Shown: positions 1 through 7,881 of the stretch, in pieces
Numbering within the stretch: position 1 is the stretch's first letter
Layout of the letters: each line of letters begins with the position of its first letter
NCBI RefSeq assembly: GCF_014306155.1
Contig: NZ_JACRWH010000003.1
Coordinates: 55,326 to 119,325, forward strand
Direction of reading: 5' to 3'
DNA length: 64,000 bases
Source of the DNA: Holdemanella hominis
Lineage (GTDB): Bacteria; Bacillota_I; Bacilli_A; Erysipelotrichales; Erysipelotrichaceae
Notes under the pieces: model-generated
Seen by the model: the letters and a program-made list of their open reading frames with translations, nothing else
Databases searched by the model: none
Told to the model about the DNA's origin: nothing
Program-made: the position numbers and the translations under genes

Positions 1-72
1 TAATGCAATTCTTAGTATTTCTACTATGACCATTAAACACATGGCTACATCAATGTATAGATAAATATACAT
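1..72 (-). CDS. Small hydrophobic peptide, type I toxin-like (copy 1, cut by window edge)
   Basis: Minus-strand reading frame beginning MYIYLYIDVAMCLMVIVEIL and running off the left edge after 24 codons. It matches residue by residue the two complete 33-residue peptides at 4755-4856 and 21513-21614. One membrane-spanning helix is predicted. An AGGAGG lies upstream of the start. The preceding leader (73-176) contains the same TATAAT box (171-176) and the same block around 'ctactggatgta' as the other copies. Assignment as a type I toxin is by architecture only; no named family is recognised. Confidence 0.6.
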   Translation of the reverse strand, partial: MYIYLYIDVAMCLMVIVEILRIAL

Positions 73-245
73 ACAACACGTCCTCCTGCAAAATCGGAAT
101 CATCGAGAACTCAAGATATCATCCTTTTCATTCAGAGGGTTCACCGTTACTACATCCAGTAGCACTTTTAATTATAAAGAGTTCATGTGAAAACAACATT
201 AAATCCAGTAAATTTATTGTTTTTTTTCTCGATTTAAGAAAGATA
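73..245 (-). promoter_or_regulatory. Promoter and leader of small-toxin cassette copy 1
   Basis: Conserved with the leaders of copies 2 and 3. The -10 box TATAAT is at 171-176 (minus strand), giving a leader of roughly 90 nt before the peptide start. It lies downstream of the licT terminator. Apart from this leader, I see nothing in the stretch 1-275. Confidence 0.5.
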
Positions 246-246
246 A

Positions 247-280
247 AAGAAAAGGTAGAACTAAATTGCTTAATTCTACC
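247..280 (-). terminator. Rho-independent terminator of the licT-bgl operon
   Basis: Arms GGTAGAA (254-260) and TTCTACC (274-280) on the plus strand, followed on the minus strand by a T-rich run. The licT stop codon lies in the stem. Confidence 0.7.
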
Positions 281-1115
281 CTTTCATAATACGTGCTATA
301 TGAACAACTAAGAATGTTACTTCTTCATTCGTTAATGGAGTACCATACTTTTGTTCTAAGAAAGCTTTAATTTTTAATGCGACGGCCATCTCTTTTGGAT
401 ACGCACTCTTCATTTGGTTATACAACAAATCATTTTGATTATTCAACATACTATTTGTGAAATATCTTTCGACAAAGAACTTAATGTGTGTGACAAAACG
501 CATATAGTGAGCGCTCTGCCGATCCACATTTCGATTCAGCGAAAAAATCACAATATTGATAATTTCACCAATGACTTTGGCATATTTCATCGTATCATGA
601 CTCTCTTGTTTACCCATTGTCGCATTCGCAAAATGGAAGGCAATATTGGCCGCCTCTTCTTCAGGAAGTGTAATGCCAAGCTTTTCCTCAAACATATAGA
701 TAGCCATTAAACCAGCCTTGAATTCTTTTGGATAATAATTTTTAATTTCCCAAAACACGCGATTGGTAATGACAATCCCATCGCGAACTCTTTGCACCGC
801 AAAATTCAAGTGATCTGCCAAAATCAAGTATAGACTTTTATTGAACTCACACTCCAAAAGCTTTTGTGCCTCCACAATGATTTCTTGTGTAATCGTCAAA
901 ATATCGATTGGAATATCATCCATCAATTCTTCAAACTGTTTAGACTTTGTGTTTTCCACAGGAACAAATATCTGATTTGAAGCACTTTGATCTATGCTTT
1001 CACCAACCTTTTTGCCATAACCAATTCCTTTACCAAGCAGGATGAACTCATTGTTCTCATGATCACTCACAAGAACGACGCTTGAATTTAAAACTTTCTT
1101 AATTACGTAATTCAT
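276..1115 (-). CDS. licT: LicT/BglG-family transcription antiterminator
   Basis: A 279-residue RNA-binding antiterminator. The N-terminal ~55 residues form the CAT RNA-binding domain (MNYVIKKVLNSSVVLV, then GKGIGYGKK). Two PTS regulation domains follow: PRD1 at about 65-170 with LADHLNFAV and FHF histidines, PRD2 at about 171-279 ending FLVVHIARI. Family members bind a ribonucleic antiterminator (RAT) when phosphorylation by PTS proteins signals that substrate is present. It is the last gene of the bglF-bglA-licT operon, 20 bp after the glucosidase, and a RAT is visible before bglF (4557-4585), so self-regulation through that site is very likely. Start follows a GGAGCAGGG ribosome site. Confidence 0.93.
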   Translation of the reverse strand: MNYVIKKVLNSSVVLVSDHENNEFILLGKGIGYGKKVGESIDQSASNQIFVPVENTKSKQFEELMDDIPIDILTITQEIIVEAQKLLECEFNKSLYLILADHLNFAVQRVRDGIVITNRVFWEIKNYYPKEFKAGLMAIYMFEEKLGITLPEEEAANIAFHFANATMGKQESHDTMKYAKVIGEIINIVIFSLNRNVDRQSAHYMRFVTHIKFFVERYFTNSMLNNQNDLLYNQMKSAYPKEMAVALKIKAFLEQKYGTPLTNEEVTFLVVHIARIMKG

Positions 1116-1135
1116 TTCCCTGCTCCATTCTACTA

Positions 1136-2602
1136 TTATTCAAAATCTACACTATTATTTTCGATAACCTTCTTATACCAATAGAAACTATCTTTTCTAT
1201 ATCTATTATAAGTTCCATTTCCATAATCATCAATATCCACATAGATATATCCATAGCGTTTTGAAATTTGTTTTGTTGATTCACTAATCAAATCAATACA
1301 TGCCCATGAAGTATAGCCCATAAGTTCAACACCATCTTCTACAATCGCATCTAACATACATTCAAAATGCTTTTTCAAATATTCAATACGATACTGATCA
1401 TGCACCTTTTTATCTTCGGTTAATACATCTCTTGCACCCAAACCGTTCTCAACAATAAATAATGGTTTACGATAACGATCATACAATTCAACCAATGAAA
1501 TTCTCAATCCCAATGGATCAATTTGCCAACCCCATTGGCTTGTTTCCAAATATGGATTCTTAACAGCCAAAATCGTATTTCCAGGAGTTACATCCAAACC
1601 CGTCTTATCTGCAGCTTCACAACTAGACATATAATAAGAGAATGAAATGAAATCTACAGGATATTCCTTCATAATACGATCATCATCGGCTTCTTTGACA
1701 ATATTAATATTGTTGTTTTTAAAATAAGACAATAAATAAGCTGGATATTCACCAAATACCTGCGTATCACTATAGGCATACGTAGAACGCATCTTTTGTT
1801 GCGCAGCCAATACATCTTCTGGCTTACAAGTATATGGATAATATGTAAGTTTAGTCAACATACAACCCACCTTTGAATCTGGAACAATTTCATGACAAAT
1901 CTTTGTTGCCAAAGCACTCGCCACAAATTGATGGTGCATAGCTTGGAAAATCACTTCTTCGAAGTTTTTACCTTCAAAACGATCTTCAACAAGTCCACCC
2001 GTCGTATAAGGATGGCGAATCATACTATCCACTTCATTAAAAGTTAGCCAATACTTCACTTTATTTTTATATCGAGTACAAATTGTTTCCACGAAACGAG
2101 TAAAGAAACCAATCACTTCTCTAGAATACCAACCATCATAGTTTAATACTAAATTTAATGGTGGTTCATAATGAGACATTGTCACCAATGGCTCAATACC
2201 ATACTTTAATAATTCATCAAATACATCATCATAGAATTTCAAACCCTCTTCATTCGGCTCCAAATCATCTCCATTTGGAAAAATTCTTGACCACGCAATG
2301 CTCATACGATATGTCTTGAACCCCATTTCTGCCATTAAGGCAATATCCTCTTTATAATGATGATAAAAATCACTACCATGACGCTTCGGATAATTCACTT
2401 CATCCTCAGGATGAGCTAAGCCCTCCTCAATATCCTTTGTCGTTATTGAAACATGCTTATTATAATCCTTTACGTCCGCATCAAAATGAGCTCTTGCAAC
2501 ATCCGAAACGGACCATCCCTTGCCACCAAGGTTCCAACCACCCTCAAATTGATTGGCAGCCGTAGCACCACCCCATAAAAATCCTTCAGGAAACTTTTTC
2601 AT
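1136..2602 (-). CDS. bglA: 6-phospho-beta-glucosidase, glycoside hydrolase family 1
   Basis: Cytoplasmic GH1 enzyme that hydrolyses phosphorylated beta-glucosides delivered by the upstream PTS permease. Family signatures: N-terminal FPEGFLWGGATAANQFEGG, acid/base glutamate in TFNEVDS (NEV instead of the usual NEI/NEP), nucleophile glutamate in IVENGLG. At about 488 residues it has the usual length. The start chosen is the second ATG (2602), 8 nt after GAGGG; the ATG at 2608 is too close to that site. bglF ends directly upstream, so the two genes are translationally close. The symbol is generic for this operon type. Confidence 0.92.
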   Translation of the reverse strand: MKKFPEGFLWGGATAANQFEGGWNLGGKGWSVSDVARAHFDADVKDYNKHVSITTKDIEEGLAHPEDEVNYPKRHGSDFYHHYKEDIALMAEMGFKTYRMSIAWSRIFPNGDDLEPNEEGLKFYDDVFDELLKYGIEPLVTMSHYEPPLNLVLNYDGWYSREVIGFFTRFVETICTRYKNKVKYWLTFNEVDSMIRHPYTTGGLVEDRFEGKNFEEVIFQAMHHQFVASALATKICHEIVPDSKVGCMLTKLTYYPYTCKPEDVLAAQQKMRSTYAYSDTQVFGEYPAYLLSYFKNNNINIVKEADDDRIMKEYPVDFISFSYYMSSCEAADKTGLDVTPGNTILAVKNPYLETSQWGWQIDPLGLRISLVELYDRYRKPLFIVENGLGARDVLTEDKKVHDQYRIEYLKKHFECMLDAIVEDGVELMGYTSWACIDLISESTKQISKRYGYIYVDIDDYGNGTYNRYRKDSFYWYKKVIENNSVDFE

Positions 2603-2607
2603 ATACA

Positions 2608-4458
2608 TTACCCTCTTTTTACATCAAACAATACATCACCAGTCTTAACATCTCCATATGACTGATTTAATACTTTATAACTTGTACTATTACTATTCAC
2701 AACCATTACAGTAGGATCTAAATTCTTTTCTTTGATTGCATCCAAACCAAATTCAATTAATAAATCCCCCTCTTTTACTTTATCATTCTGCTTTACAAAA
2801 GCCGTAAATCCAACACCTTCCATAGAAACAGTATTTACACCAATATGAATCAAGATCTCAGCGCCATTACTTGTTCTTAAACCAATCGCATGCTTAGTCT
2901 CAAATAACATAACTACTTCGGCATCACAAGGAGCATATAACTTACCATCTTTAGGAACAATGGCAATACCATCACCCAAAGTCTTCGATGCGAACATTTC
3001 ATCACTCACTGTACTTAAATCAACAGCCTCACCATCTAATGGTGATACTAAAATATTCACTTCTTTTTCTTCTTCTGTTAACGATTCAACAACAGCAACA
3101 TCTTCTTCAACTTCACTATCACTATCTTTCCATAACACAAATGTGATAATGAAAGATCCTAATAACGCAACCGCAAAACCAATACATGCATACATGAAGT
3201 TACTTCCATTTGCAGGATCCACAAACATGGACATACTTGCCAAACCAGGCCCTACAACAATAAATGCTTTTACGACAAACAATCCCATCAACATACCAGA
3301 AATGGCTCCAGACAATACAACACCAATCATAGCCTTTTTATTTTGTAAAGTAACACCATACAATGCAGGCTCTGTAATACCCATTAAGGCAGAGATTCCA
3401 GCCGATAATGCCGTCTGTTTTAAATTTTCATCTTTAGATTTCAATGCCACCGCAAAACAAGCACCACTCTCACTAATATTGTGAGCTAAACTTGCAGGCA
3501 TATATAAAGCTTCATATCCCAATTGACCATATGTTGTGATGGCATATGGAAGTAAAGCTTTATGCATTCCAGTCGCAATCATAAATGGTAAAATAGCTGC
3601 AAGTAATCCTAATGCCACAAATCCAAGTTTTCCATAAAGAGCTAAGATTACAGCCGTAAATAATGTACCAATATTATATCCCAATGGGCCTAAAATCAAT
3701 AAAGTCACAGGAATTGTGATAGCCAAAGACATCATTGGAACAAAGAAAATACGAATAGCCTTTGGAGAAATTTTATTGAATCCTCTTTCCATCAAGCTTA
3801 AGAAAATAACACATAAGATTGCAGGGAATACCTGTGAACTATACGTAACATTCTTTACCGCAAAACCAAACAATGTCATTCCATCTGTAAGAGCTTGTGT
3901 AGTTGCAGGCAACAATAAATATCCAACTGCCGCAACCGCAACCAAACGATTTGACTTTAAAGCATTCGCAGTCGTTACCGCAACCATAATAGGTAAGAAA
4001 TAGAATGTTGCATCTGAAATAGCAGCCAATGCCGTATATACAGTTGAATCATTTGCCAACAATCCAAACATCGAAAGCAATAATAAAACGGACTTTAATA
4101 CACCAGCACCCGCAATAGCAGGAACTAGTGGTTGAAATACACTAATGATAAATTCTAATAATTTCGCACCACATTTACGATCATCCTTTTTAGCTTCAAT
4201 ACCTTGATTTCCACTTAAAGGACAAATCTTCAATAATGTATCATACACTTCAACAACGTTGTTTCCAATCACAATCTGAAATTGACTTCCATCCACAACG
4301 CCCATAACACCCTTGATTTTCTTGATTTTTTCTACATCAACAACACTCTTGTCAACCAAACTAAATCTCAATCTTGTTGAACAATGTTCCAAAGTCGCAA
4401 CATTCTTCGAACCACCAATTAAATCTAAAATCTCATTTGCAATTTTTTTGTAATCCAT
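2608..4458 (-). CDS. bglF: PTS beta-glucoside transporter, EIIBCA
   Basis: Membrane permease that imports and phosphorylates beta-glucosides. Three fused domains in B-C-A order: EIIB at about 1-90 with phosphocysteine in EHCSTRLRF, EIIC at about 105-445 with about ten membrane segments, and EIIA at about 470-616 with the active histidine in ILIHIGVNTV. The 616-residue length is typical. It is the first gene of the operon, preceded by a RAT/terminator and a perfect cre box. It probably also phosphorylates LicT when substrate is absent, as BglF does in related systems (inference). Confidence 0.94.
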   Translation of the reverse strand: MDYKKIANEILDLIGGSKNVATLEHCSTRLRFSLVDKSVVDVEKIKKIKGVMGVVDGSQFQIVIGNNVVEVYDTLLKICPLSGNQGIEAKKDDRKCGAKLLEFIISVFQPLVPAIAGAGVLKSVLLLLSMFGLLANDSTVYTALAAISDATFYFLPIMVAVTTANALKSNRLVAVAAVGYLLLPATTQALTDGMTLFGFAVKNVTYSSQVFPAILCVIFLSLMERGFNKISPKAIRIFFVPMMSLAITIPVTLLILGPLGYNIGTLFTAVILALYGKLGFVALGLLAAILPFMIATGMHKALLPYAITTYGQLGYEALYMPASLAHNISESGACFAVALKSKDENLKQTALSAGISALMGITEPALYGVTLQNKKAMIGVVLSGAISGMLMGLFVVKAFIVVGPGLASMSMFVDPANGSNFMYACIGFAVALLGSFIITFVLWKDSDSEVEEDVAVVESLTEEEKEVNILVSPLDGEAVDLSTVSDEMFASKTLGDGIAIVPKDGKLYAPCDAEVVMLFETKHAIGLRTSNGAEILIHIGVNTVSMEGVGFTAFVKQNDKVKEGDLLIEFGLDAIKEKNLDPTVMVVNSNSTSYKVLNQSYGDVKTGDVLFDVKRG

Positions 4459-4505
4459 AAATTGTTTTCTCCTATCATCTATTTAAGAATGGCCATTCAA
4501 AGTGC

Positions 4506-4565
4506 AAAAAAGGCAGAATCCCATAAACACCTTGAAAAATTCAAAGCAATTTATTAGATCCTGCC
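4506..4565 (-). terminator. Leader terminator controlled by antitermination
   Basis: Plus-strand arms 4512-4527 and 4550-4565 pair over 16 positions with few mismatches, followed on the minus strand by TTTTTT (4506-4511). The upstream arm of the terminator overlaps the RAT, the standard BglG/LicT arrangement. Confidence 0.85.
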
Positions 4566-4585
4566 TGCATTACCAGTTACATGTC
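4557..4585 (-). promoter_or_regulatory. RAT antiterminator element for LicT
   Basis: 29-nt element reading GACATGTAACTG, five spacer bases, then GCAGGCAGGATC on the minus strand. This aligns with known BglG/LicT targets (GGATTGTTACTG n GCAGGCAAAACC). An additional complementary pair, TGCCTGCA (4594-4601) with TGCAGGCA (4562-4569), could form an alternative stem that hides the RAT. Confidence 0.85.
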
Positions 4586-4602
4586 TTTTTATTTGCAGGC
4601 AT

Positions 4603-4632
4603 ATGTTAACATTCATCTGTAAGCGTTGTCAA
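4603..4632 (-). promoter_or_regulatory. Promoter of the bgl operon
   Basis: Consensus -35 TTGACA at 4627-4632 (minus strand) and a weak -10, TAACAT, 18 bp downstream. The -35 is overlapped by the cre box. Confidence 0.5.
4618..4631 (+). promoter_or_regulatory. cre box (CcpA operator) of the bgl operon
   Basis: TGTAAGCGTTGTCA fits the consensus TGWAANCGNTNWCA at all positions and overlaps the -35 box, predicting carbon catabolite repression. Confidence 0.8.
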
Positions 4633-4674
4633 TACTTTTTGATAAATTATTACTAGCAATCATTTAATACACAT

Positions 4675-4772
4675 ACAAGAAAAGCACTAGATACAGTGAT
4701 CACTCTGAATTATTCTAATGTAAAGACACTAGTAATTCGTTGTGCTTACGTGAACTAGTGTCTTTTACATTT
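4675..4772 (+). ncRNA. Putative antisense RNA (antitoxin) to small-toxin copy 2
   Basis: A TTTAAT -10 box lies at 4663-4668. The sequence downstream is conserved with the reverse strand of 21605-21698 (shared CACTCTGAA and nearby blocks) and ends in a hairpin with arms 4723-4734 and 4754-4765 plus a T-rich tail. The RNA would overlap the 3' end of the toxin message, as in TxpA/RatA or BsrG/SR4. Not observed experimentally. Confidence 0.5.
4723..4771 (+). terminator. Shared hairpin of toxin copy 2 and its antisense RNA
   Basis: Perfect 12-bp stem AAAGACACTAGT / ACTAGTGTCTTT with a 19-nt loop. The T-run favours termination in the plus (antisense) direction. The peptide stop codon lies inside the stem. 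Confidence 0.7.
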
Positions 4773-4856
4773 TTCTATAATCAATAATGTGATTCTAAGT
4801 ATTTCTACTATGGCCATTAAATACATGGCAACATCAATATGTAGATATATATACAT
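4755..4856 (-). CDS. 33-residue hydrophobic peptide, type I toxin-like (copy 2)
   Basis: Short single-helix peptide: MYIYLHIDVAMYLMAIVEIL, then RITLLIIEKCKRH, with a basic C-terminus. This layout (one membrane helix, positive tail, antisense RNA overlapping the 3' end, long structured leader) is that of Firmicute type I toxins, which depolarise membranes. A strong AGGAGG stands 8 nt before the ATG, and a TCCTTCT just upstream could pair with it and mask it. The longer in-frame reading beginning at 4952 is not preferred because the ribosome site sits at the inner ATG and copy 3 breaks that upstream frame. Two other copies occur in this window. Confidence 0.65.
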   Translation of the reverse strand: MYIYLHIDVAMYLMAIVEILRITLLIIEKCKRH

Positions 4857-4990
4857 AAGCTTTCCTCCTGTAAAAAAATAGAAGGATCTACTTACCTGGA
4901 ATTCAAGATTCAAGGCCTCAAAACTCCTTAACAAGAGGCAACCATCAACCACATCCAGTAGCCAGTTTCAATTATAAAACTTCAATGTGA
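4857..4990 (-). promoter_or_regulatory. Promoter and leader of small-toxin copy 2
   Basis: TATAAT at 4970-4975; no clear -35. The leader of about 107 nt is roughly 90 percent identical to that at 21404-21512, much better conserved than ordinary intergenic DNA, which implies a functional RNA structure. Confidence 0.55.
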
Positions 4991-5087
4991 AAGCATTATT
5001 AATTCCAATAAATTTGTTGCGATTGTTCCTATTTCATCTAAAACGTCTTATTTTCATTGAATTAGATACTCTAAAATTCATATAGAA

Positions 5088-5112
5088 AGAGAACGTCGAG
5101 TAGGCGTTCTCT
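5088..5112 (-). terminator. Hairpin downstream of the AAA-ATPase gene
   Basis: Arms AGAGAACG / CGTTCTCT with a 9-nt loop, followed on the minus strand by a short T-rich stretch. Probably terminates the 5202-7064 transcript. Confidence 0.5.
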
Positions 5113-5122
5113 TGAAGAAATT

Positions 5123-5184
5123 CTAAAATAATAATTGCAATCCCATCACAATGACCCACATATAAGCACAAGTCTTAGGAATCT
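5123..5184 (-). pseudogene. Duplicated 3' fragment of the 7219-7881 membrane-protein gene
   Basis: Positions 5128-5183 repeat 7224-7279 over 56 bp with a single difference. Read on the minus strand it still encodes IPKTCAYMWVIVMGLQLLF and a stop, the C-terminus of the gene at 7219-7881, but has no upstream coding part. It marks the left junction of the segment carrying the AAA-ATPase gene. Confidence 0.75.
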
Positions 5185-5201
5185 TAAATAAAACTACTAT
5201 T

Positions 5202-7064
5202 CTAATTTGTTTTAACACAAACACGCTTTCCAGAAAACGCAATCCCAAATCTCAATATCTTTTTGATTCCTTCACTCTTCATCTCAGAATCATATTCCAT
5301 ACTATGAATCTGACAAAGAGCTTCATTTGCCAAAAGCGTTAATTCATGATCATCAAGATTCTTTTTCCACTTGAGTTCCATAATCATTCCAGGATACTTA
5401 TCATCTCTAGGAATTAAGCCAATGTCAAATCTTCCTTTACCAGACTCTCTATTCGACTTTATTTTGTACTGATTATCCATCATCGAAATCAATCCTAAAA
5501 TCAATCCATGATAGAAAGATTCACTAGCCGTATCATAAAAGCTAATTGCTTTATTCATATATTCAGAAATAGCTTTTTCTAGTTTTACATAATCATTTAA
5601 GAACAAACTTTCCGCAATCTTATCTGCAGTCGTTCTTGAAACTGCACCAATCTGCATCAAATGTGCCAAAACCTCACTTTTATAAACGGAAGCTATCTCT
5701 TTATTGGGAATCGATACCTGACACAAATAAGATCCATCCGCCTGCAATTCTTTAATCGTTGTTTTCAAATACCCAGCTACCAATAATAAACTATAGATAT
5801 TAGCTGGATCATCTGTAAGTGAACGATAAACAACATTTTGATCAATTCTTGCCAAAACTTTATCCCCACGAATCAAAGAATAAAGCTTTTCTGTTATATC
5901 CTCATCCGCCACTTTTAAAACATCTTCGAGAATCTCATTCTTTCCAGTATTCACCCAATATGCCTGTGGAACACACCCCTTCGAAATATAATTAATAACA
6001 GACCACGGATTATAGATTTCTTCATTCCCAAACAAATATCCATCATACCATTCTTGAAGTTCACTCTCTTTTTCAGCAACTCCATAATACTCTAACATTT
6101 TACTTACTTCTTCATTTGTAAATCCGAAATAACGATCATATGCTTCATCCATCACTGAGTTCACAGTTAAATTATTTAATCCACTAAAAATACTTTCTTG
6201 AGCAATTCTCAAAATTCCGGTTAAAAAGCCGTAAGAAAGATTTTTATTATCCTTAAAAGCACCGGAAAAGAAATTTCTCATAAAGCCGATGATTTCATCA
6301 TAAAAATCCTTAGAATACCCTTCCTGAATTGGAGTATCATATTCATCAATAATAATAATTGGAGCTTGATCATAATGCGTCGCAAGCATCTTAGATAACT
6401 TTTCAAGTGAAAAAGACAATTCCACTTCATTTTCTGTTGCACTTAATATTTTATTAAAATACGCCTTCTCATAATCCGATATTTTTCCACTACTCAACAA
6501 TTCTTGATGCCTTCCATATTCTTCTTGAAGTAACGATTTAATTTTCTCTACAGTGGCCTGCGAAGAATCAAACTTTACATCTTTAAAAGTAAGAAAAATC
6601 ACAGGATATTTACCTTGATGCATTCGATAGTTTTCCCCACACTTCCAAATATTCTTATCTTTAAAATATTTAGACGTATCCTCATCCACCTTTTCAAAAT
6701 ACACTCTAAGCATATCCATATTCAATGTTTTTCCAAATCTTCTTGGTCTTGTGAATAATGAAACCAATGGCTTTTGATCTAAAAACTCCTTAATTAACAT
6801 TGTTTTATCCACATAATAATAATCCGATTGAGCACGCACATAGTCTGAAATACCAATAGGCAATGCCTTTCTATCTGTACTCATCCCTTTTTTACAGTAT
6901 TCACCAGACGAAATTCTTCCATCTACCGGTTTTGTTGCTTCATCTGGAATTTCCCAATTTTTTCCATTCTTAACAGCACCCGGAATTCTTCCCGATTTAC
7001 ACAAATTCGAAACTGCACGAACACTAATATTCCAAATTAAAGCCATTTCTTTACAAGTTTTCAT
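5202..7064 (-). CDS. AAA-ATPase-like / PD-(D/E)XK nuclease-family protein with N-terminal HTH
   Basis: 620 residues. Residues 1-50 resemble a MerR/excisionase-type helix-turn-helix (MALIWNISVRAVSNLCKSGR, then KNWEIPD). The AAA-ATPase-like domain (PF09820 type) at about 65-330 shows RPRRFGKTLN as Walker A and IIIIDEYDTP as Walker B. The C-terminal DUF1703-type domain ends with a PD-(D/E)XK-like core, RFDIGLIPRD ... MIMELKWKK. The family is widely expanded in gut bacteria and its role is not established. The gene is flanked by a 56-bp direct duplication of its neighbour's 3' end, consistent with acquisition by recombination. Three TTATTCGG repeats at its promoter may be bound by its own HTH (inference). 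Confidence 0.85.
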   Translation of the reverse strand: MKTCKEMALIWNISVRAVSNLCKSGRIPGAVKNGKNWEIPDEATKPVDGRISSGEYCKKGMSTDRKALPIGISDYVRAQSDYYYVDKTMLIKEFLDQKPLVSLFTRPRRFGKTLNMDMLRVYFEKVDEDTSKYFKDKNIWKCGENYRMHQGKYPVIFLTFKDVKFDSSQATVEKIKSLLQEEYGRHQELLSSGKISDYEKAYFNKILSATENEVELSFSLEKLSKMLATHYDQAPIIIIDEYDTPIQEGYSKDFYDEIIGFMRNFFSGAFKDNKNLSYGFLTGILRIAQESIFSGLNNLTVNSVMDEAYDRYFGFTNEEVSKMLEYYGVAEKESELQEWYDGYLFGNEEIYNPWSVINYISKGCVPQAYWVNTGKNEILEDVLKVADEDITEKLYSLIRGDKVLARIDQNVVYRSLTDDPANIYSLLLVAGYLKTTIKELQADGSYLCQVSIPNKEIASVYKSEVLAHLMQIGAVSRTTADKIAESLFLNDYVKLEKAISEYMNKAISFYDTASESFYHGLILGLISMMDNQYKIKSNRESGKGRFDIGLIPRDDKYPGMIMELKWKKNLDDHELTLLANEALCQIHSMEYDSEMKSEGIKKILRFGIAFSGKRVCVKTN

Positions 7065-7091
7065 GTGAACACCACCAATCCTACTACCAAT

Positions 7092-7142
7092 AGTATACCC
7101 ATTATTCGGAAATATGTCGAATTTATTCGGTATTTTATTCGG
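7092..7142 (-). promoter_or_regulatory. Promoter with three TTATTCGG repeats
   Basis: -35 TCGACA (7115-7120) and -10 TATACT (7092-7097), 17-bp spacer. TTATTCGG occurs on the plus strand at 7102-7109, 7123-7130 and 7135-7142; the first lies inside the spacer. The arrangement suggests a repressor binding side by side, possibly the ATPase's own N-terminal HTH. Confidence 0.65.
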
Positions 7143-7179
7143 TAGATTATCGACTTATAGTGTTATTCTTCTTTTTGAA

Positions 7180-7206
7180 AAAATTAAAAAGGTGCAATGA
7201 AGCACC
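7180..7206 (-). terminator. Terminator of the MarR-membrane protein operon
   Basis: Minus strand GGTGC / GCACC stem followed by TTTTTAATTTTTT. Confidence 0.65.
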
Positions 7207-7218
7207 AAGTTTTGTGAA

Positions 7219-7881
7219 TTAGAATAATAATTGTAATCCCATCACAATGACCCACATATAAGCACAAGTCTTAGGAATCATCAATAAACCAATCTTTGGT
7301 TTTGTCTTAGACCACAATGTAACCGGAATGTAGCAACCAAAAGAAATAATGATGGCTGCAACCATACGGTTCATATGTAAATCGTACATATTTCCTGAAA
7401 TGGCATAAAGAATTATCACACCAACTCCAGTTACCGCAAACACGGCATTACGAATCACAGAAAGCTTCCTATTTCCTTCTTCGGAAGTCCAATTGTTTTG
7501 TGGTAAGAAACATACAACGATACGAATAATAGCTGAAATCCAAATCATAGCCTCAACCCAAAGTGGAGCTTGTAATGTTGGGAATGTTAATTTCCAGATA
7601 AACAATAAAATAATATAGAATACGGTCATTGTGATTGAAGATACCTGCAATCCAATTCCAAGCTGTCTTTTAATTTTATCATTTGTACCATACAAAGCCC
7701 TTTTAATACGAGGAACCAAGTGGAATGCGTCTCCACCACACAACGTTAATGTTAATACACCATATAATATGAACAATGGATTTCCTTTCGAATATACAAA
7801 GAATAAGATTCCGGCAATTAAGTCAAAAATCAAATAACAAGCATCAAAAATTACTTCCATTAAATCAGGAATTTTTTTCAT
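7219..7881 (-). CDS. Multi-pass membrane protein, unknown
   Basis: 220 residues with about six to seven hydrophobic helices, including DACYLIFDLIAGILFFVY near the N-terminus and TCAYMWVIVMGLQLLF at the C-terminus. No family recognised with certainty. It overlaps the upstream MarR-type gene by 17 bp, so it is probably co-regulated or regulated by it. Its last 20 codons are repeated at 5123-5184. Ribosome site AAAGGATG precedes the start. Confidence 0.75.
   Translation of the reverse strand: MKKIPDLMEVIFDACYLIFDLIAGILFFVYSKGNPLFILYGVLTLTLCGGDAFHLVPRIKRALYGTNDKIKRQLGIGLQVSSITMTVFYIILLFIWKLTFPTLQAPLWVEAMIWISAIIRIVVCFLPQNNWTSEEGNRKLSVIRNAVFAVTGVGVIILYAISGNMYDLHMNRMVAAIIISFGCYIPVTLWSKTKPKIGLLMIPKTCAYMWVIVMGLQLLF

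Noticed and set aside
2960..4003. Open frames on the strand opposite bglF
   Set aside because: They mirror a well-supported gene, have no ribosome sites and give low-complexity proteins.
4755..4952. 65-residue protein instead of the 33-residue peptide
   Set aside because: The ribosome site is at the inner ATG and the upstream frame is broken in copy 3.
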